This document shows positions 1-7,656 of a DNA stretch of 15,160 nt, piece by piece. The notes under the pieces are model-generated. The model saw only the letters and a list, made by a program, of their open reading frames with translations, was not told the origin of the DNA and ran no database searches. The first letter of the stretch is position 1, and every line of letters starts with the position of its first letter. Location of the stretch: positions 1-15,160 of the forward strand of contig DDIL01000132.1 in NCBI GenBank assembly GCA_002338515.1, read 5' to 3'. The position numbers were made by a program, and so were the translations under genes. The DNA comes from Glaciecola sp. UBA1851 (lineage in GTDB: Bacteria; Pseudomonadota; Gammaproteobacteria; Enterobacterales; Alteromonadaceae).

Positions 1-963
1 ATGGCTAATTCACCATTTTTAGAAAGCATTCGACATGTTATGAGAACAAAACATTATTCAATACAAACTGAGAAAGCCTATCTGTCTTGGATAAAACGTT
101 TCATTTTGTTTAATCAAAAACGTCATCCTAAAGATCTTGGCGAACAAGAGGTAACACAATTTTTGACACACCTTGCGGTTAATCGAGAAGTAACGTCATC
201 TACACAGAACTTAGCATTGTGCGCTATTGTATTTATGTATAAGCATATCTTCGAAAGAGAGTTAACACTTCTTCCTGATACAGTAAGGGCAAGAGCACCT
301 AAAAGAGTGCCAACTGTTTTGTCTCACAAAGAAGCCCTCTCAATCATTGAACTGATGAAGCCTCAATATCAACTGATGTTTTCATTACTATATGGCAGTG
401 GTTTGCGCAAAGCAGAGTTGCTTAAATTACGAGTTAAAGATATCGACTTTGAGGCTAAAACCGTATTTGTGTTTAGAGGCAAAGGCGGAAAAGACCGTAC
501 TACTATGCTACCTAATAAATTAATTGAACCATTAAAAGCACAGATAGAAAAAGTACGCGGGATACATATGAAAGATGTTGTAGAAGGTAGAGGCATGACT
601 AGCTTGCCGCCGAGCCTTGCTAGAAAATACCCTAATGCAATCAAGGAGTTTAAGTGGCAATATTTATTCCCATCAACAACCAGATGTGAACACCCTTATG
701 ATGGATATTATTGTCGACATCATTTGCATAGTACAGCGCTGTCAAAAGCTTTAAAGCCTGCCGTTATGGCGTCAGGTGTAACAAAGCATGTAACTGCTCA
801 TACGTTTAGACATTCATTTGCAACGCAATTGCTTATGACAGGTGCCGATATTCGTACTGTACAGGAGTTACTCGGTCATAACGATTTAAGGACAACGCAA
901 ATTTATACCCATGTGATTGGTCAGCATTCATCTGGGGCAATTAGTCCATTTGATATAGATTAA
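1..963 (+). CDS. intI: Integron integrase IntI (tyrosine recombinase)
   Basis: A 320-residue tyrosine recombinase that recombines attI and attC sites to capture and shuffle gene cassettes. The N-terminal SAM-like DNA-binding domain covers about residues 4-90 and the catalytic domain about 105-310. The catalytic residues are visible: R136 (GSGLRKAEL), a beta-hairpin lysine in GKGGKDR (161-166), H267 and R270 (HTFRH), H293 (LGHND) and the nucleophile Y302 (IYTHV). The stretch around 193-222, including LARKYPNAIKEFKWQYLFP, matches the extra insert that separates IntI from XerC/XerD. That insert and the typical N-terminus (SPFLESIRHVMR) make the IntI call firm. Length is normal and no frameshift is seen. 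The ATG is the first base of the window, so its ribosome binding site, promoter, any LexA box, attI and the cassettes cannot be seen. It converges on the tviB-like gene. Confidence 0.95.
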   Translation: MANSPFLESIRHVMRTKHYSIQTEKAYLSWIKRFILFNQKRHPKDLGEQEVTQFLTHLAVNREVTSSTQNLALCAIVFMYKHIFERELTLLPDTVRARAPKRVPTVLSHKEALSIIELMKPQYQLMFSLLYGSGLRKAELLKLRVKDIDFEAKTVFVFRGKGGKDRTTMLPNKLIEPLKAQIEKVRGIHMKDVVEGRGMTSLPPSLARKYPNAIKEFKWQYLFPSTTRCEHPYDGYYCRHHLHSTALSKALKPAVMASGVTKHVTAHTFRHSFATQLLMTGADIRTVQELLGHNDLRTTQIYTHVIGQHSSGAISPFDID

Positions 964-1037
964 TATATGCAGATGAATGCCCGCTTTCCGACTCTAGGTA
1001 CGCCTACCTGTAACTCTAATTAACACTAGCGTCAAAT
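948..1037. repeat. Imperfect inverted repeat after intI, possible degenerate recombination site
   Basis: The last codons of intI (ATTTGATATAGATTAA, 948-963) are an imperfect inverse of 1020-1037 (TTAACACTAGCGTCAAAT), sharing the outer ATTTGA and inner TTAA blocks. The right arm resembles the right end of an attC site, but GTCAAAT differs from the GTTRRRY core, and the left arm fits RYYYAAC poorly. A small perfect hairpin, AGGTA-CGCC-TACCT, sits inside at 996-1009, but no long attC-type stem connects it to the arms. It may be a decayed site or chance. Confidence 0.2.
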
Positions 1038-1138
1038 AAAGGGGTGAATATTTGTCAATCTACACATTTTGGCAACCTTCCAAACACCTTTAGTGCTTTT
1101 CAATATGTAGCTATTTTGTTTAACCAAATACCAAAAAA

Positions 1139-2416
1139 CTACAATCTTAAATCAACATCGCGTTTATCAAACACATATTTCAAATCATAAATAACACAAT
1201 TCTCTTTGCCATAAGATTTGAGCGTATTAATGTCCATTTGCTTAAACTCATCATGAGCCACCGCAACTATAATTGCATCGTACTTATCTTTGGAAGGTTT
1301 AACTAACTCTAAGTCAAAGTCTTTCTTCACCTCTGCTGGACTACACCATGGGTCATGAATATCAACATCAGCGTTATAATCTTTAAGTTCAGTAACAATA
1401 TCAATCAGTTTTGTATTTCTCACATCAGGACAATTCTCTTTAAATGCAAATCCTAGCAACAAAACTTTAGCATTTTGAATTTGTATTGTTTTTTGAATCA
1501 TTTTCTTAACAAGTTGAGAAACGACATGTTGAGCCATGCCATCATTTAATCGTCGGCTAGCAATAATAATGTCGGGGAAATAACCAACGCTTTGTGACTT
1601 ATGCGACAAATAATATGGGTCGACACCTATACAGTGACCACCCACTAATCCGGGTCTAAATGGCAGAAAATTCCACTTTGTTCCAGCTGCTTCAAGTACT
1701 TCTAGAGTATCGATACCAAGCTTATTAAATATGATTGCCAATTCGTTTATTAAGGCAATATTCACATCGCGTTGTGTGTTTTCTATTATTTTTGCAGCTT
1801 CTGCCACTTTTATTGACGAAGCTAAATGAGTGCCAGCCGTTATTATACTTGAATAGAGTTCATTAACGAATACCGACACTTGTTCGTTAGAACCACTGGT
1901 TATTTTAATGATGTTTGATACACGTCGAGTTTTGTCACCTGGGTTAATTCTTTCAGGAGAATAACCCGCAAAAAAGTCGGTGTTAAACGTTAAGCCAGAC
2001 ACCTCTTCAATTATTGGAATGCAAACTTCCTCTGTCGCACCCGGGTATACAGTTGATTCATATATCACTACATCCCCTTTCTTCACAATCTCACCAATCA
2101 TTTGGCTTGCTCGAATAAGCGGAGTGAGATCAGGTTTCTTATGCTCGTCAATTGGAGTAGGAACGGTCACAATAATCACGTTGCACGATTTCATGGACTG
2201 TAAGCTTGAGGTATAAGTAAGTTTAGTCGCACTTGCAAGCTCTTGAGATGAACATTCTAAAGTAGAATCTTTACCTTCACTCAATTCATGCACACGCTTT
2301 TCATTTAAATCGAATCCAACAGTTTGATATTGCTTACCAAACTCTACCGCCAAAGGAAGCCCAACATAGCCAAGCCCTAGAATTCCAATTTTGCAGTCTT
2401 GTACTTCAAGTTTCAC
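1139..2416 (-). CDS. tviB: UDP-N-acetyl-D-hexosamine 6-dehydrogenase (TviB/WbpO/VipA type)
   Basis: A 425-residue NAD-dependent nucleotide-sugar dehydrogenase. It oxidises C6 of a UDP-N-acetylhexosamine to the uronic acid, a precursor for capsule or O-antigen. The N-terminal Rossmann domain shows GILGLGYVGLPLA (11-23). Next come the substrate-loop motif FFAGYSPERINPGD (148-161), the helix with K209 and N213, the catalytic cysteine C262 in GGHCIGVDPYY, and the C-terminal UDP-binding motif GFAFKENCPDVRNT (322-335). The FxGYSPERINPGD signature is that of the TviB/WbpO branch rather than of UDP-glucose dehydrogenases. I chose the GTG start at 2416 because GGAGAG lies at 2422-2427, a good distance upstream. 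The nearby ATG in GGAGAG's flank is out of frame. No epimerase, glycosyltransferase or export gene adjoins it, which is unusual. The exact substrate (GlcNAc or GalNAc form) cannot be set from sequence. No terminator hairpin was found. Confidence 0.9.
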   Translation of the reverse strand: MKLEVQDCKIGILGLGYVGLPLAVEFGKQYQTVGFDLNEKRVHELSEGKDSTLECSSQELASATKLTYTSSLQSMKSCNVIIVTVPTPIDEHKKPDLTPLIRASQMIGEIVKKGDVVIYESTVYPGATEEVCIPIIEEVSGLTFNTDFFAGYSPERINPGDKTRRVSNIIKITSGSNEQVSVFVNELYSSIITAGTHLASSIKVAEAAKIIENTQRDVNIALINELAIIFNKLGIDTLEVLEAAGTKWNFLPFRPGLVGGHCIGVDPYYLSHKSQSVGYFPDIIIASRRLNDGMAQHVVSQLVKKMIQKTIQIQNAKVLLLGFAFKENCPDVRNTKLIDIVTELKDYNADVDIHDPWCSPAEVKKDFDLELVKPSKDKYDAIIVAVAHDEFKQMDINTLKSYGKENCVIYDLKYVFDKRDVDLRL

Positions 2417-2770
2417 ACTTACTCTCCATGGCTAGGCATATGTTGTTTAAATTCGATGTTAAATTAACGGTAGCCTGCATTTTATAATATTGTCGAACAT
2501 ACAAATTATTGAGTATTTCAATCATATTAGTTTATGAAAAATACATTAAAGGTCAGCAACATCAATACTGAACGGTACTAATAAACTGGCGGTAAGATTA
2601 AAGAATACCAACTTGCTTTGCAACTGAAACTACTTAGCATTATTAAATGCTATTTTGGATAACAAACATTCGCTTAATCGCATCATCAACTAGCTAAATA
2701 AATATTAAAGTACTATTATCAATCAACAAGTTACTAGCTTTTTATCCCTCTGACTGATAATCGAGATTTT
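2417..2770. other. Divergent intergenic region between tviB and the amidase lipoprotein gene
   Basis: These 354 bases hold no open frame of note and should carry the promoters of both flanking genes. The best plus-strand candidate is TTGCAA (2618-2623), 17 bases, then TATTAA (2641-2646), which would serve the lipoprotein gene with a leader of about 120 bases. This is a weak match. On the minus strand a TATAAA-like box lies near 2480, but no good -35 accompanies it. I see no riboswitch, repeat or RNA gene. Confidence 0.3.
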
Positions 2771-5311
2771 ATGCAATACCGTGATTTTATCTTCCCATCT
2801 TTGAAAAATATATTAAATTGCTCATTATTAGCATGCTGCGCTTTACTCATTTTAAGCTGTGCAAGCACAATGAAAGTGAGTGAAATGAAATCAAGTAACT
2901 CTAGTTTTAGAGTAAAATCTTTAATTATGCATTTTACTGCGGTTAACTATGAAGATTCTGTAAAGTATTTAGTAAATGAGGGCGGAGGGGTTAGCTCACA
3001 TTACTTAATTCCCATGATAAATGACGAGACTTACCCAAACTCAGAATTAGAAGTACTCAAATTGGTAAACGAAAATGAAAGAGCATGGCACGCGGGAGTT
3101 AGTTATTGGCAAGGTAGAGATGGGTTAAATGATTCTTCAATAGGCATTGAAATAGTCAACACTCCAGAATGCTTAGAATTAGACACGCCAAAGGGGTTTT
3201 TAAAACCTAAGCCTGTTTGTATTTTCCCCGATTTTGAAAATCGACAAATTGAGTTACTCATCCAGCTTAGTCAAGAGATACTAGCGCGCAATCCTGATAT
3301 TTCACCAACTGCTATAATTGGTCACTCAGATATCGCGCCATCGCGAAAAAACGATCCAGGTCCAAGGTTCCCGTGGCAAAAACTATATGAAAATGGCATC
3401 GGTGCGTGGTATGACACGGCAACTGTTGCTAAATATTGGCAGACGTTGTCTGAAAAACCTATGCATATTGGCATCGTACAACAAGCATTATCAACCTATG
3501 GATACAAAATCGCAATTACAGGTGAGTTTGACAGACAAACTCAAGATGTTTTGAGCGCATTTCAAATGCATTTTGTACCATGGCAGGTAGACTCAACACC
3601 AAACAATCAAACCGTTGCCACTATTTTTGCACTGATTGAAAAATATTTCCCTGAAAGATTAGAAAGCCTCATTAGCCAATATACCAACTATGATGAAAAT
3701 CAAATAGTTGCGAGTAAACCCAATCAGTTAGATATGACCTTTGATTTGCATGAAACATTAGGTGAACAAGGTGATATAAGAACTAAATTTATAGCGGGTG
3801 TCACATCAACTAGTATGACAATTAAAACAGTAGGTATTGCTGAGGCTGATATTTATATAAATAACCAACAGCTTAATTTAGGTGATTTTTTCTCTGATGC
3901 TGAAAAGAATGAAAGCCACAAAGAAATATTTGATATTACCAAACGAACCATAGCAGGTATTAATGCACTGAAAGTGAGTGGCATTAAAACTACGAACAAT
4001 GAGCCATTAAATATTGATAGCAGTGTTCTTTACAACGACGCACCTAATATGCCGTTTATACATATCAGTATTCCTTACCCTAAAATTACTTCTCCGGAAT
4101 TGGCTTCTGCTCCAAATTATGACAATAAAATACAATACGATTTCGCAGAGCTTGACGAGTATATAAATAAACGAACGGGAGATGACTTAATAGGTGCATC
4201 ATTAATCGTTCTACATAACGGCAAAATAGTTAAACAAAAGGGATATGGCCAGACCAATAACATTCAACAAGCCGATGCTCGTAACAGCCAAACTCAGCCA
4301 ATTAATTCGGACACAATATTTGATTTAAATAAATTTACCCAAGCATTTTCAACAACATTAGCGGTGATGAAATTGTATGACGAAGGACATATAAAACTAT
4401 CCGATTCAGCTACAAAGTATTTAGATGAATATAGAGGTAACGGCAGAGAAACCATTACTATTTCAGATTTACTTTCTCATACATCTGGCTATGAAGGTAG
4501 CGTTCATTTTTATGATAACGACACCCCTTTTGGCGAGTATTTATACACGTTAGATCCAAAGCTAACTAAACAATATTTGCTGACTAGAGTTCCTTTTAGC
4601 AATAGCACAAAAGAATATGCTTATAGTGACATTAATTTCAAAATACTGGGCCTATTGGTTGAAAGGATTACGGGCATGTCTCTTGACACTTATGTAGAAA
4701 CACATATTTATAAACCGTTAAATTTGAACAGCACGTTATACAATCCATTGAGTAAAGGACTGAAAAAAAGCGAGTTTGCTGTATCCAATCAAACTAACGC
4801 AACAGATGAAACGCCGATTTTACAAACTCAGGCGCTATATAGGCAGGGAGTGGTGAGTGATAATAATGCATTTTACTCTTTAGGCGGTGTTGCAGGGCAT
4901 GCTGGTTTATTTTCGAATACTCAAAATCTGTCTGTTTTAATGCAGTTGCTCTTAAATAAGGGTGGTTATGGCAGCACATATTTATTTAGCGAAGCGACCT
5001 TAGATACGTTTACTAGTAACAATTATTTATTCCCTAGCAATTTAATGCTTTCAGAAAGTGATACTGATCTTCATAAAGGTGTACTCTCTCCATTTGCAAG
5101 TGCAAGGGCGATTGGACAGGTAACCACAAATGGCTCGATTGTTATTGACCCAGAAGAAAATCTTGCTATCGTATTTTTAGCTATCACAACAAACAAACAA
5201 CAACTGAACGAAACAAAAGAAAACTTAACTGAAATTGATGATACTAACTTCATCGTGTTAAACACGTTAATATATGAAGCCATTTTAGGAGCCAAGGCTC
5301 ACCATCACTAA
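2771..5311 (+). CDS. Lipoprotein: AmiD-like amidase fused to an inactive beta-lactamase-like domain
   Basis: An 846-residue predicted lipoprotein. A signal peptide ends in the lipobox LILSC, with lipidation at C30; Ala at +2 suggests the outer membrane. Residues about 48-215 are an Amidase_2 domain (N-acetylmuramoyl-L-alanine amidase, AmiD/AmpD type), with zinc ligands H54 (IMHFTA), H185 (GHSDIAP) and D195 (KNDPGPRFPW) and catalytic E127 and K193, so it should be active on peptidoglycan. About 230-290 is a PG_binding_1 domain. About 320-445 looks beta-rich and is not recognised. About 455-840 is a class C beta-lactamase/esterase-like domain. It keeps LLSHTSGYE (567-575), YSDIN (618-622) and GGVAGHAGLFSN (705-716). 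The SxxK position reads NKFTQ (520-524), and HTGFTG reads QVTTNG (783-788). E. coli AmiD has only the first two domains. The amidase call is firm; loss of hydrolase activity is inferred from the motif alignment. No strong Shine-Dalgarno is seen. Confidence 0.9.
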   Translation: MQYRDFIFPSLKNILNCSLLACCALLILSCASTMKVSEMKSSNSSFRVKSLIMHFTAVNYEDSVKYLVNEGGGVSSHYLIPMINDETYPNSELEVLKLVNENERAWHAGVSYWQGRDGLNDSSIGIEIVNTPECLELDTPKGFLKPKPVCIFPDFENRQIELLIQLSQEILARNPDISPTAIIGHSDIAPSRKNDPGPRFPWQKLYENGIGAWYDTATVAKYWQTLSEKPMHIGIVQQALSTYGYKIAITGEFDRQTQDVLSAFQMHFVPWQVDSTPNNQTVATIFALIEKYFPERLESLISQYTNYDENQIVASKPNQLDMTFDLHETLGEQGDIRTKFIAGVTSTSMTIKTVGIAEADIYINNQQLNLGDFFSDAEKNESHKEIFDITKRTIAGINALKVSGIKTTNNEPLNIDSSVLYNDAPNMPFIHISIPYPKITSPELASAPNYDNKIQYDFAELDEYINKRTGDDLIGASLIVLHNGKIVKQKGYGQTNNIQQADARNSQTQPINSDTIFDLNKFTQAFSTTLAVMKLYDEGHIKLSDSATKYLDEYRGNGRETITISDLLSHTSGYEGSVHFYDNDTPFGEYLYTLDPKLTKQYLLTRVPFSNSTKEYAYSDINFKILGLLVERITGMSLDTYVETHIYKPLNLNSTLYNPLSKGLKKSEFAVSNQTNATDETPILQTQALYRQGVVSDNNAFYSLGGVAGHAGLFSNTQNLSVLMQLLLNKGGYGSTYLFSEATLDTFTSNNYLFPSNLMLSESDTDLHKGVLSPFASARAIGQVTTNGSIVIDPEENLAIVFLAITTNKQQLNETKENLTEIDDTNFIVLNTLIYEAILGAKAHHH

Positions 5312-5367
5312 ACATAACTTTAAATACTCAATTTACAGTAGTATTAAATAACCAAACGAGAATCTTT

Positions 5368-5730
5368 ATGAATAGTAGCGATAAGCCTTGGGGTATTGAA
5401 TTAAACACCTTCTTAATGCTAATGCATTTAAGCTTACTAAGTGGATTTATTATCCCGTTAGGGGGGTTACTCTTACCCATCCTGATGTGGGGTATGAACA
5501 AAGAACAGTTCCCTGAAATAGATAGGCATGGAAGAGTCATTTTCAATTGGATGATAAGTGCTTTTATCTATAGCCTTATTTGTATGGTACTCACATTTAT
5601 TTTTATTGGTGTATTAGGTTATATGGTGCTTGGTGTTTTGAGTCTAGTGTTTATTGTAATAGGCGCAATAAAAGCCAATAGCGGTATACTTTGGGAATAC
5701 CCGTTGAGTATCAAGTTTATTAAAATTTAA
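5368..5730 (+). CDS. DUF4870-family small membrane protein
   Basis: A 120-residue integral membrane protein of the DUF4870 (Tic20-like) family, whose function is not established. It has a hydrophobic hairpin at about 14-43 containing HLSLLSGFIIPLGGLLLPI, a short polar loop (NKEQFPEIDRHGR), and two further hydrophobic segments at about 58-81 and 83-102. The C-terminal AIKANSG...YPLSIKFIK block is characteristic of the family. The gene lies 56 bp after the amidase lipoprotein gene and 53 bp before nhaC, all in the same direction with no terminator between, so co-transcription is plausible. The ribosome binding site is weak (ACGAG upstream of ATG). The family call is fairly secure; the biological role is unknown. 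Confidence 0.85.
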   Translation: MNSSDKPWGIELNTFLMLMHLSLLSGFIIPLGGLLLPILMWGMNKEQFPEIDRHGRVIFNWMISAFIYSLICMVLTFIFIGVLGYMVLGVLSLVFIVIGAIKANSGILWEYPLSIKFIKI

Positions 5731-5783
5731 TCTGATATTTTCAGATAAACACAATAAGTCTGGTTTACTAGGAGTAACAACAT

Positions 5784-7154
5784 TTGGATTGGTTAAGTAT
5801 TTTACCACCTCTTTTCGCAATACTAGTGGTACTTTGGAAAAAAGAGGTCATTTTGGCTTTGCTCGTTGCCTTATTTTCATCTGAACTCCTATTGATCATT
5901 AACCAAGATTTGAATATTTTTCTTACACCTATCAATTCGATTGATAGGGTCATCGCCACCATTACCAGTGAAGGCAATGCTAGAATACTGTTATTTAGCT
6001 TGTTAGTTGGTGCGCTATTAGCCTTTATGCGAGATTCGGGTGGCGTATCTGCTCTGGTAAATCGGTTAGTTTCATCCGGTATAGCTAAAACAAAAAAACG
6101 CGCAGGTGGTATTACCATGTTTACTGGCGCAGTTATTTTTATCGAATCTAACTTAAGTGTGCTAACAGCTGGGATAATGGCCAGAGGATTATTTGATAAA
6201 TTTAAAATGAGCCGTGCTCGCCTTGCTTATGTTATTGATTCTACCAGTGCGCCGGTATGCATATTAATTCTTTTAAATGGCTGGGGAGCTTATATTTTAG
6301 GCCTTTTAAGCTCCTATGAATTACCTAGCTCAGCCTTAATTGTTTTGTGGAGTACGCTTCCATACAATTTTTATGCTTGGCTAACCTTGGTTGTTGTTGG
6401 TTACACAATATTTGCAGACAAAGTACATGGCCCAATGAAAGAAGCGGAAGTTAAGTTAGAAACAATCGATTCTAAAATAGACATTACCAAACCAACTAAA
6501 GCTAGATTCATGCTATTACCATTAGGTGTTATGATTATTTCCATGATTGCGTTCATGTTTTGGACCGGGGATGGGGATATAACTAAAGGCAGTGGCAGCC
6601 GCTCTGTACTTTACGCTACCTTTCTTGCTTGTATAGTGGGTTATTCACTTATTGTATTTTCTAAACAAAAAGACCACAAAAGTACTATCAAATTAGGCTT
6701 TTCAGGAATGGGAGAATTACTACCTCTTGTCACTATTGTGCTGCTTTCAATTAGCCTAGGTGCTAGTTTAAAAATACTTGGAACCGGCATATTCGTTGCG
6801 GGTTTAGTTGGAGATTACCTTCCCATTATTATGATAGCACCCATGCTCTTTTTGGCGGGTGGGATTATTTCTTTTACAACCGGTACATCATGGGGAACCT
6901 TTGCCATTCTTATTCCTATTGGCATGCCGCTTGTCACCGCACTCAATCTACCACCAGAGTTGATTCTAGCGGCCATACTTGGAGGGGGTATTTTTGGTGA
7001 TCATAGCTCACCTATTTCGGATACAACGGCAGTGTCATCACTTGCTGCAGGCTGTGACTTGCTAACCCATGTCAAAACTCAACTTCCCTATGCGTTGGCA
7101 GTAGGCAGTGTCAGTTTTGTTTTATATATGTTGGTTGGATTATTAATTATTTAA
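5784..7154 (+). CDS. nhaC: NhaC-family Na+/H+ antiporter
   Basis: A 456-residue inner-membrane protein with about eleven or twelve hydrophobic segments, of the NhaC (TC 2.A.35) family. These exchange internal Na+ for external H+; some relatives also exchange organic acids such as malate and lactate, so the substrate is not certain. Conserved family signatures are DSTSAPVCIL (152-161), FTTGTSWGTFAILIPIG (364-380) and GDHSSPISDTTAVSSLAAG (405-423), which carry polar residues in the transport core. Length is normal. The start is TTG at 5784, chosen because AGGAG (5770-5774) stands nine bases before it and the next in-frame ATG falls well inside the transport domain. It is the last gene of the plus-strand group and converges on HU; a hairpin lies just after it. 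A sodium antiporter fits a marine lifestyle. Confidence 0.9.
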   Translation: MDWLSILPPLFAILVVLWKKEVILALLVALFSSELLLIINQDLNIFLTPINSIDRVIATITSEGNARILLFSLLVGALLAFMRDSGGVSALVNRLVSSGIAKTKKRAGGITMFTGAVIFIESNLSVLTAGIMARGLFDKFKMSRARLAYVIDSTSAPVCILILLNGWGAYILGLLSSYELPSSALIVLWSTLPYNFYAWLTLVVVGYTIFADKVHGPMKEAEVKLETIDSKIDITKPTKARFMLLPLGVMIISMIAFMFWTGDGDITKGSGSRSVLYATFLACIVGYSLIVFSKQKDHKSTIKLGFSGMGELLPLVTIVLLSISLGASLKILGTGIFVAGLVGDYLPIIMIAPMLFLAGGIISFTTGTSWGTFAILIPIGMPLVTALNLPPELILAAILGGGIFGDHSSPISDTTAVSSLAAGCDLLTHVKTQLPYALAVGSVSFVLYMLVGLLII

Positions 7155-7164
7155 TCTGCTGAAT

Positions 7165-7190
7165 AAAAAATGGCCAGCAAAGCTGGCCAT
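7165..7190 (-). terminator. Rho-independent terminator of the HU gene
   Basis: A perfect 9-bp stem, ATGGCCAGC and GCTGGCCAT, with loop AAA (7170-7190). On the minus strand the stem is followed by six T (7165-7170), a classic intrinsic terminator just after the HU stop codon. Read on the plus strand it also lies after nhaC, but the following bases (CAAAGTATGTTTT) are a poor T tract, so it probably acts mainly for HU. Confidence 0.9.
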
Positions 7191-7215
7191 CAAAGTATGT
7201 TTTAAACGCCTAAAA

Positions 7216-7488
7216 TTAATTACAAGCGTCTTTCAATGCTTTACCAGCTTTGAAACCTGGCACTTTTGCCGCTGCAATTTGGATAGTTTCACCAGTTTGC
7301 GGGTTTCTGCCAGAGCGCGCTGCTCTGTCTTTTACTGAAAATGTACCAAATCCAACAAAAGTAACTGAGTCACCTTTTGCAAGGGCGGCTGTAATGTTGT
7401 CGGTGATAGCATTTAATGCATTTCCGGCTGCTGCTTTAGAAAGGTCGGCTTGTTCAGCAATTGCACTGATTAGATCGTTTTTATTCAT
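7216..7488 (-). CDS. hupB: DNA-binding protein HU, beta-like
   Basis: A 90-residue histone-like nucleoid protein that binds and bends DNA as a dimer. It has the N-terminal helical dimerisation part (MNKNDLISAIAEQADLSKAA), the VGFGTF turn (45-50) and the beta-arm with RNPQTGETI (61-69), whose proline intercalates into DNA. It ends AGKALKDACN. SKAAAG near residue 20 and AAKVPGF near 75 resemble HupB more than HupA of enteric bacteria. The cysteine in the last three residues is unusual but not at a functional site. The frame stays open upstream to 7557, but the ATG at 7488 gives the universal MNK start and normal family length, and the promoter -10 lies inside that upstream extension. The gene appears to be a single transcription unit between its own promoter and terminator. 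Confidence 0.95.
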   Translation of the reverse strand: MNKNDLISAIAEQADLSKAAAGNALNAITDNITAALAKGDSVTFVGFGTFSVKDRAARSGRNPQTGETIQIAAAKVPGFKAGKALKDACN

Positions 7489-7545
7489 AATTATTATGTC
7501 TCTTTTTATCAAGTTAAAGTGGCTGCAAGTCCATGCAACACGGCT

Positions 7546-7574
7546 ATTAGATTGCATTTATCCGACAAGATCAA
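7546..7574 (-). promoter_or_regulatory. Sigma-70 promoter for the HU gene
   Basis: On the minus strand, TTGATC (7569-7574) is followed by exactly 17 bases and TCTAAT (7546-7551), four of six and five of six matches to the consensus boxes. Transcription would start near 7539, leaving a leader of about 50 bases before the HU ATG. The region up to 7656 is otherwise non-coding. Confidence 0.55.
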
Positions 7575-7656
7575 CACCTTATGCACTTTTTGGCGTGAAT
7601 ACGCGAAAAAAATGTGCAATTAAGTCGAATTACAGCCTAATTCTTTACTACTATAG

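Noticed and set aside
1060..1111. CTACACATT and AATATGTAG as a hairpin or recombination site
   Set aside because: Nine-base arms with a mismatch and a spacer over 30 bases in AT-rich DNA; likely chance.
1118..1124. GTTTAAC as an attC core site (RYYYAAC)
   Set aside because: No matching GTTRRRY partner at a suitable distance, and the tviB-like coding region begins at once.
2475..2500. Shared ATTGTCGAACA words at about 2490 and 11318 as a repeat element
   Set aside because: Only about ten bases match and the flanks differ; not enough for a repeat family.
4406..4417. SATK (residues 546-549) as an alternative SxxK active site in the amidase fusion protein
   Set aside because: It falls in the element that reads DDPVxKYL in homologous serine hydrolases, after the AVMKLYDEG helix, not at the start of the catalytic helix where SxxK must be.
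7489..7557. N-terminal extension of HU to an upstream ATG
   Set aside because: HU proteins start MNK at this point; the predicted promoter -10 lies inside the extension.
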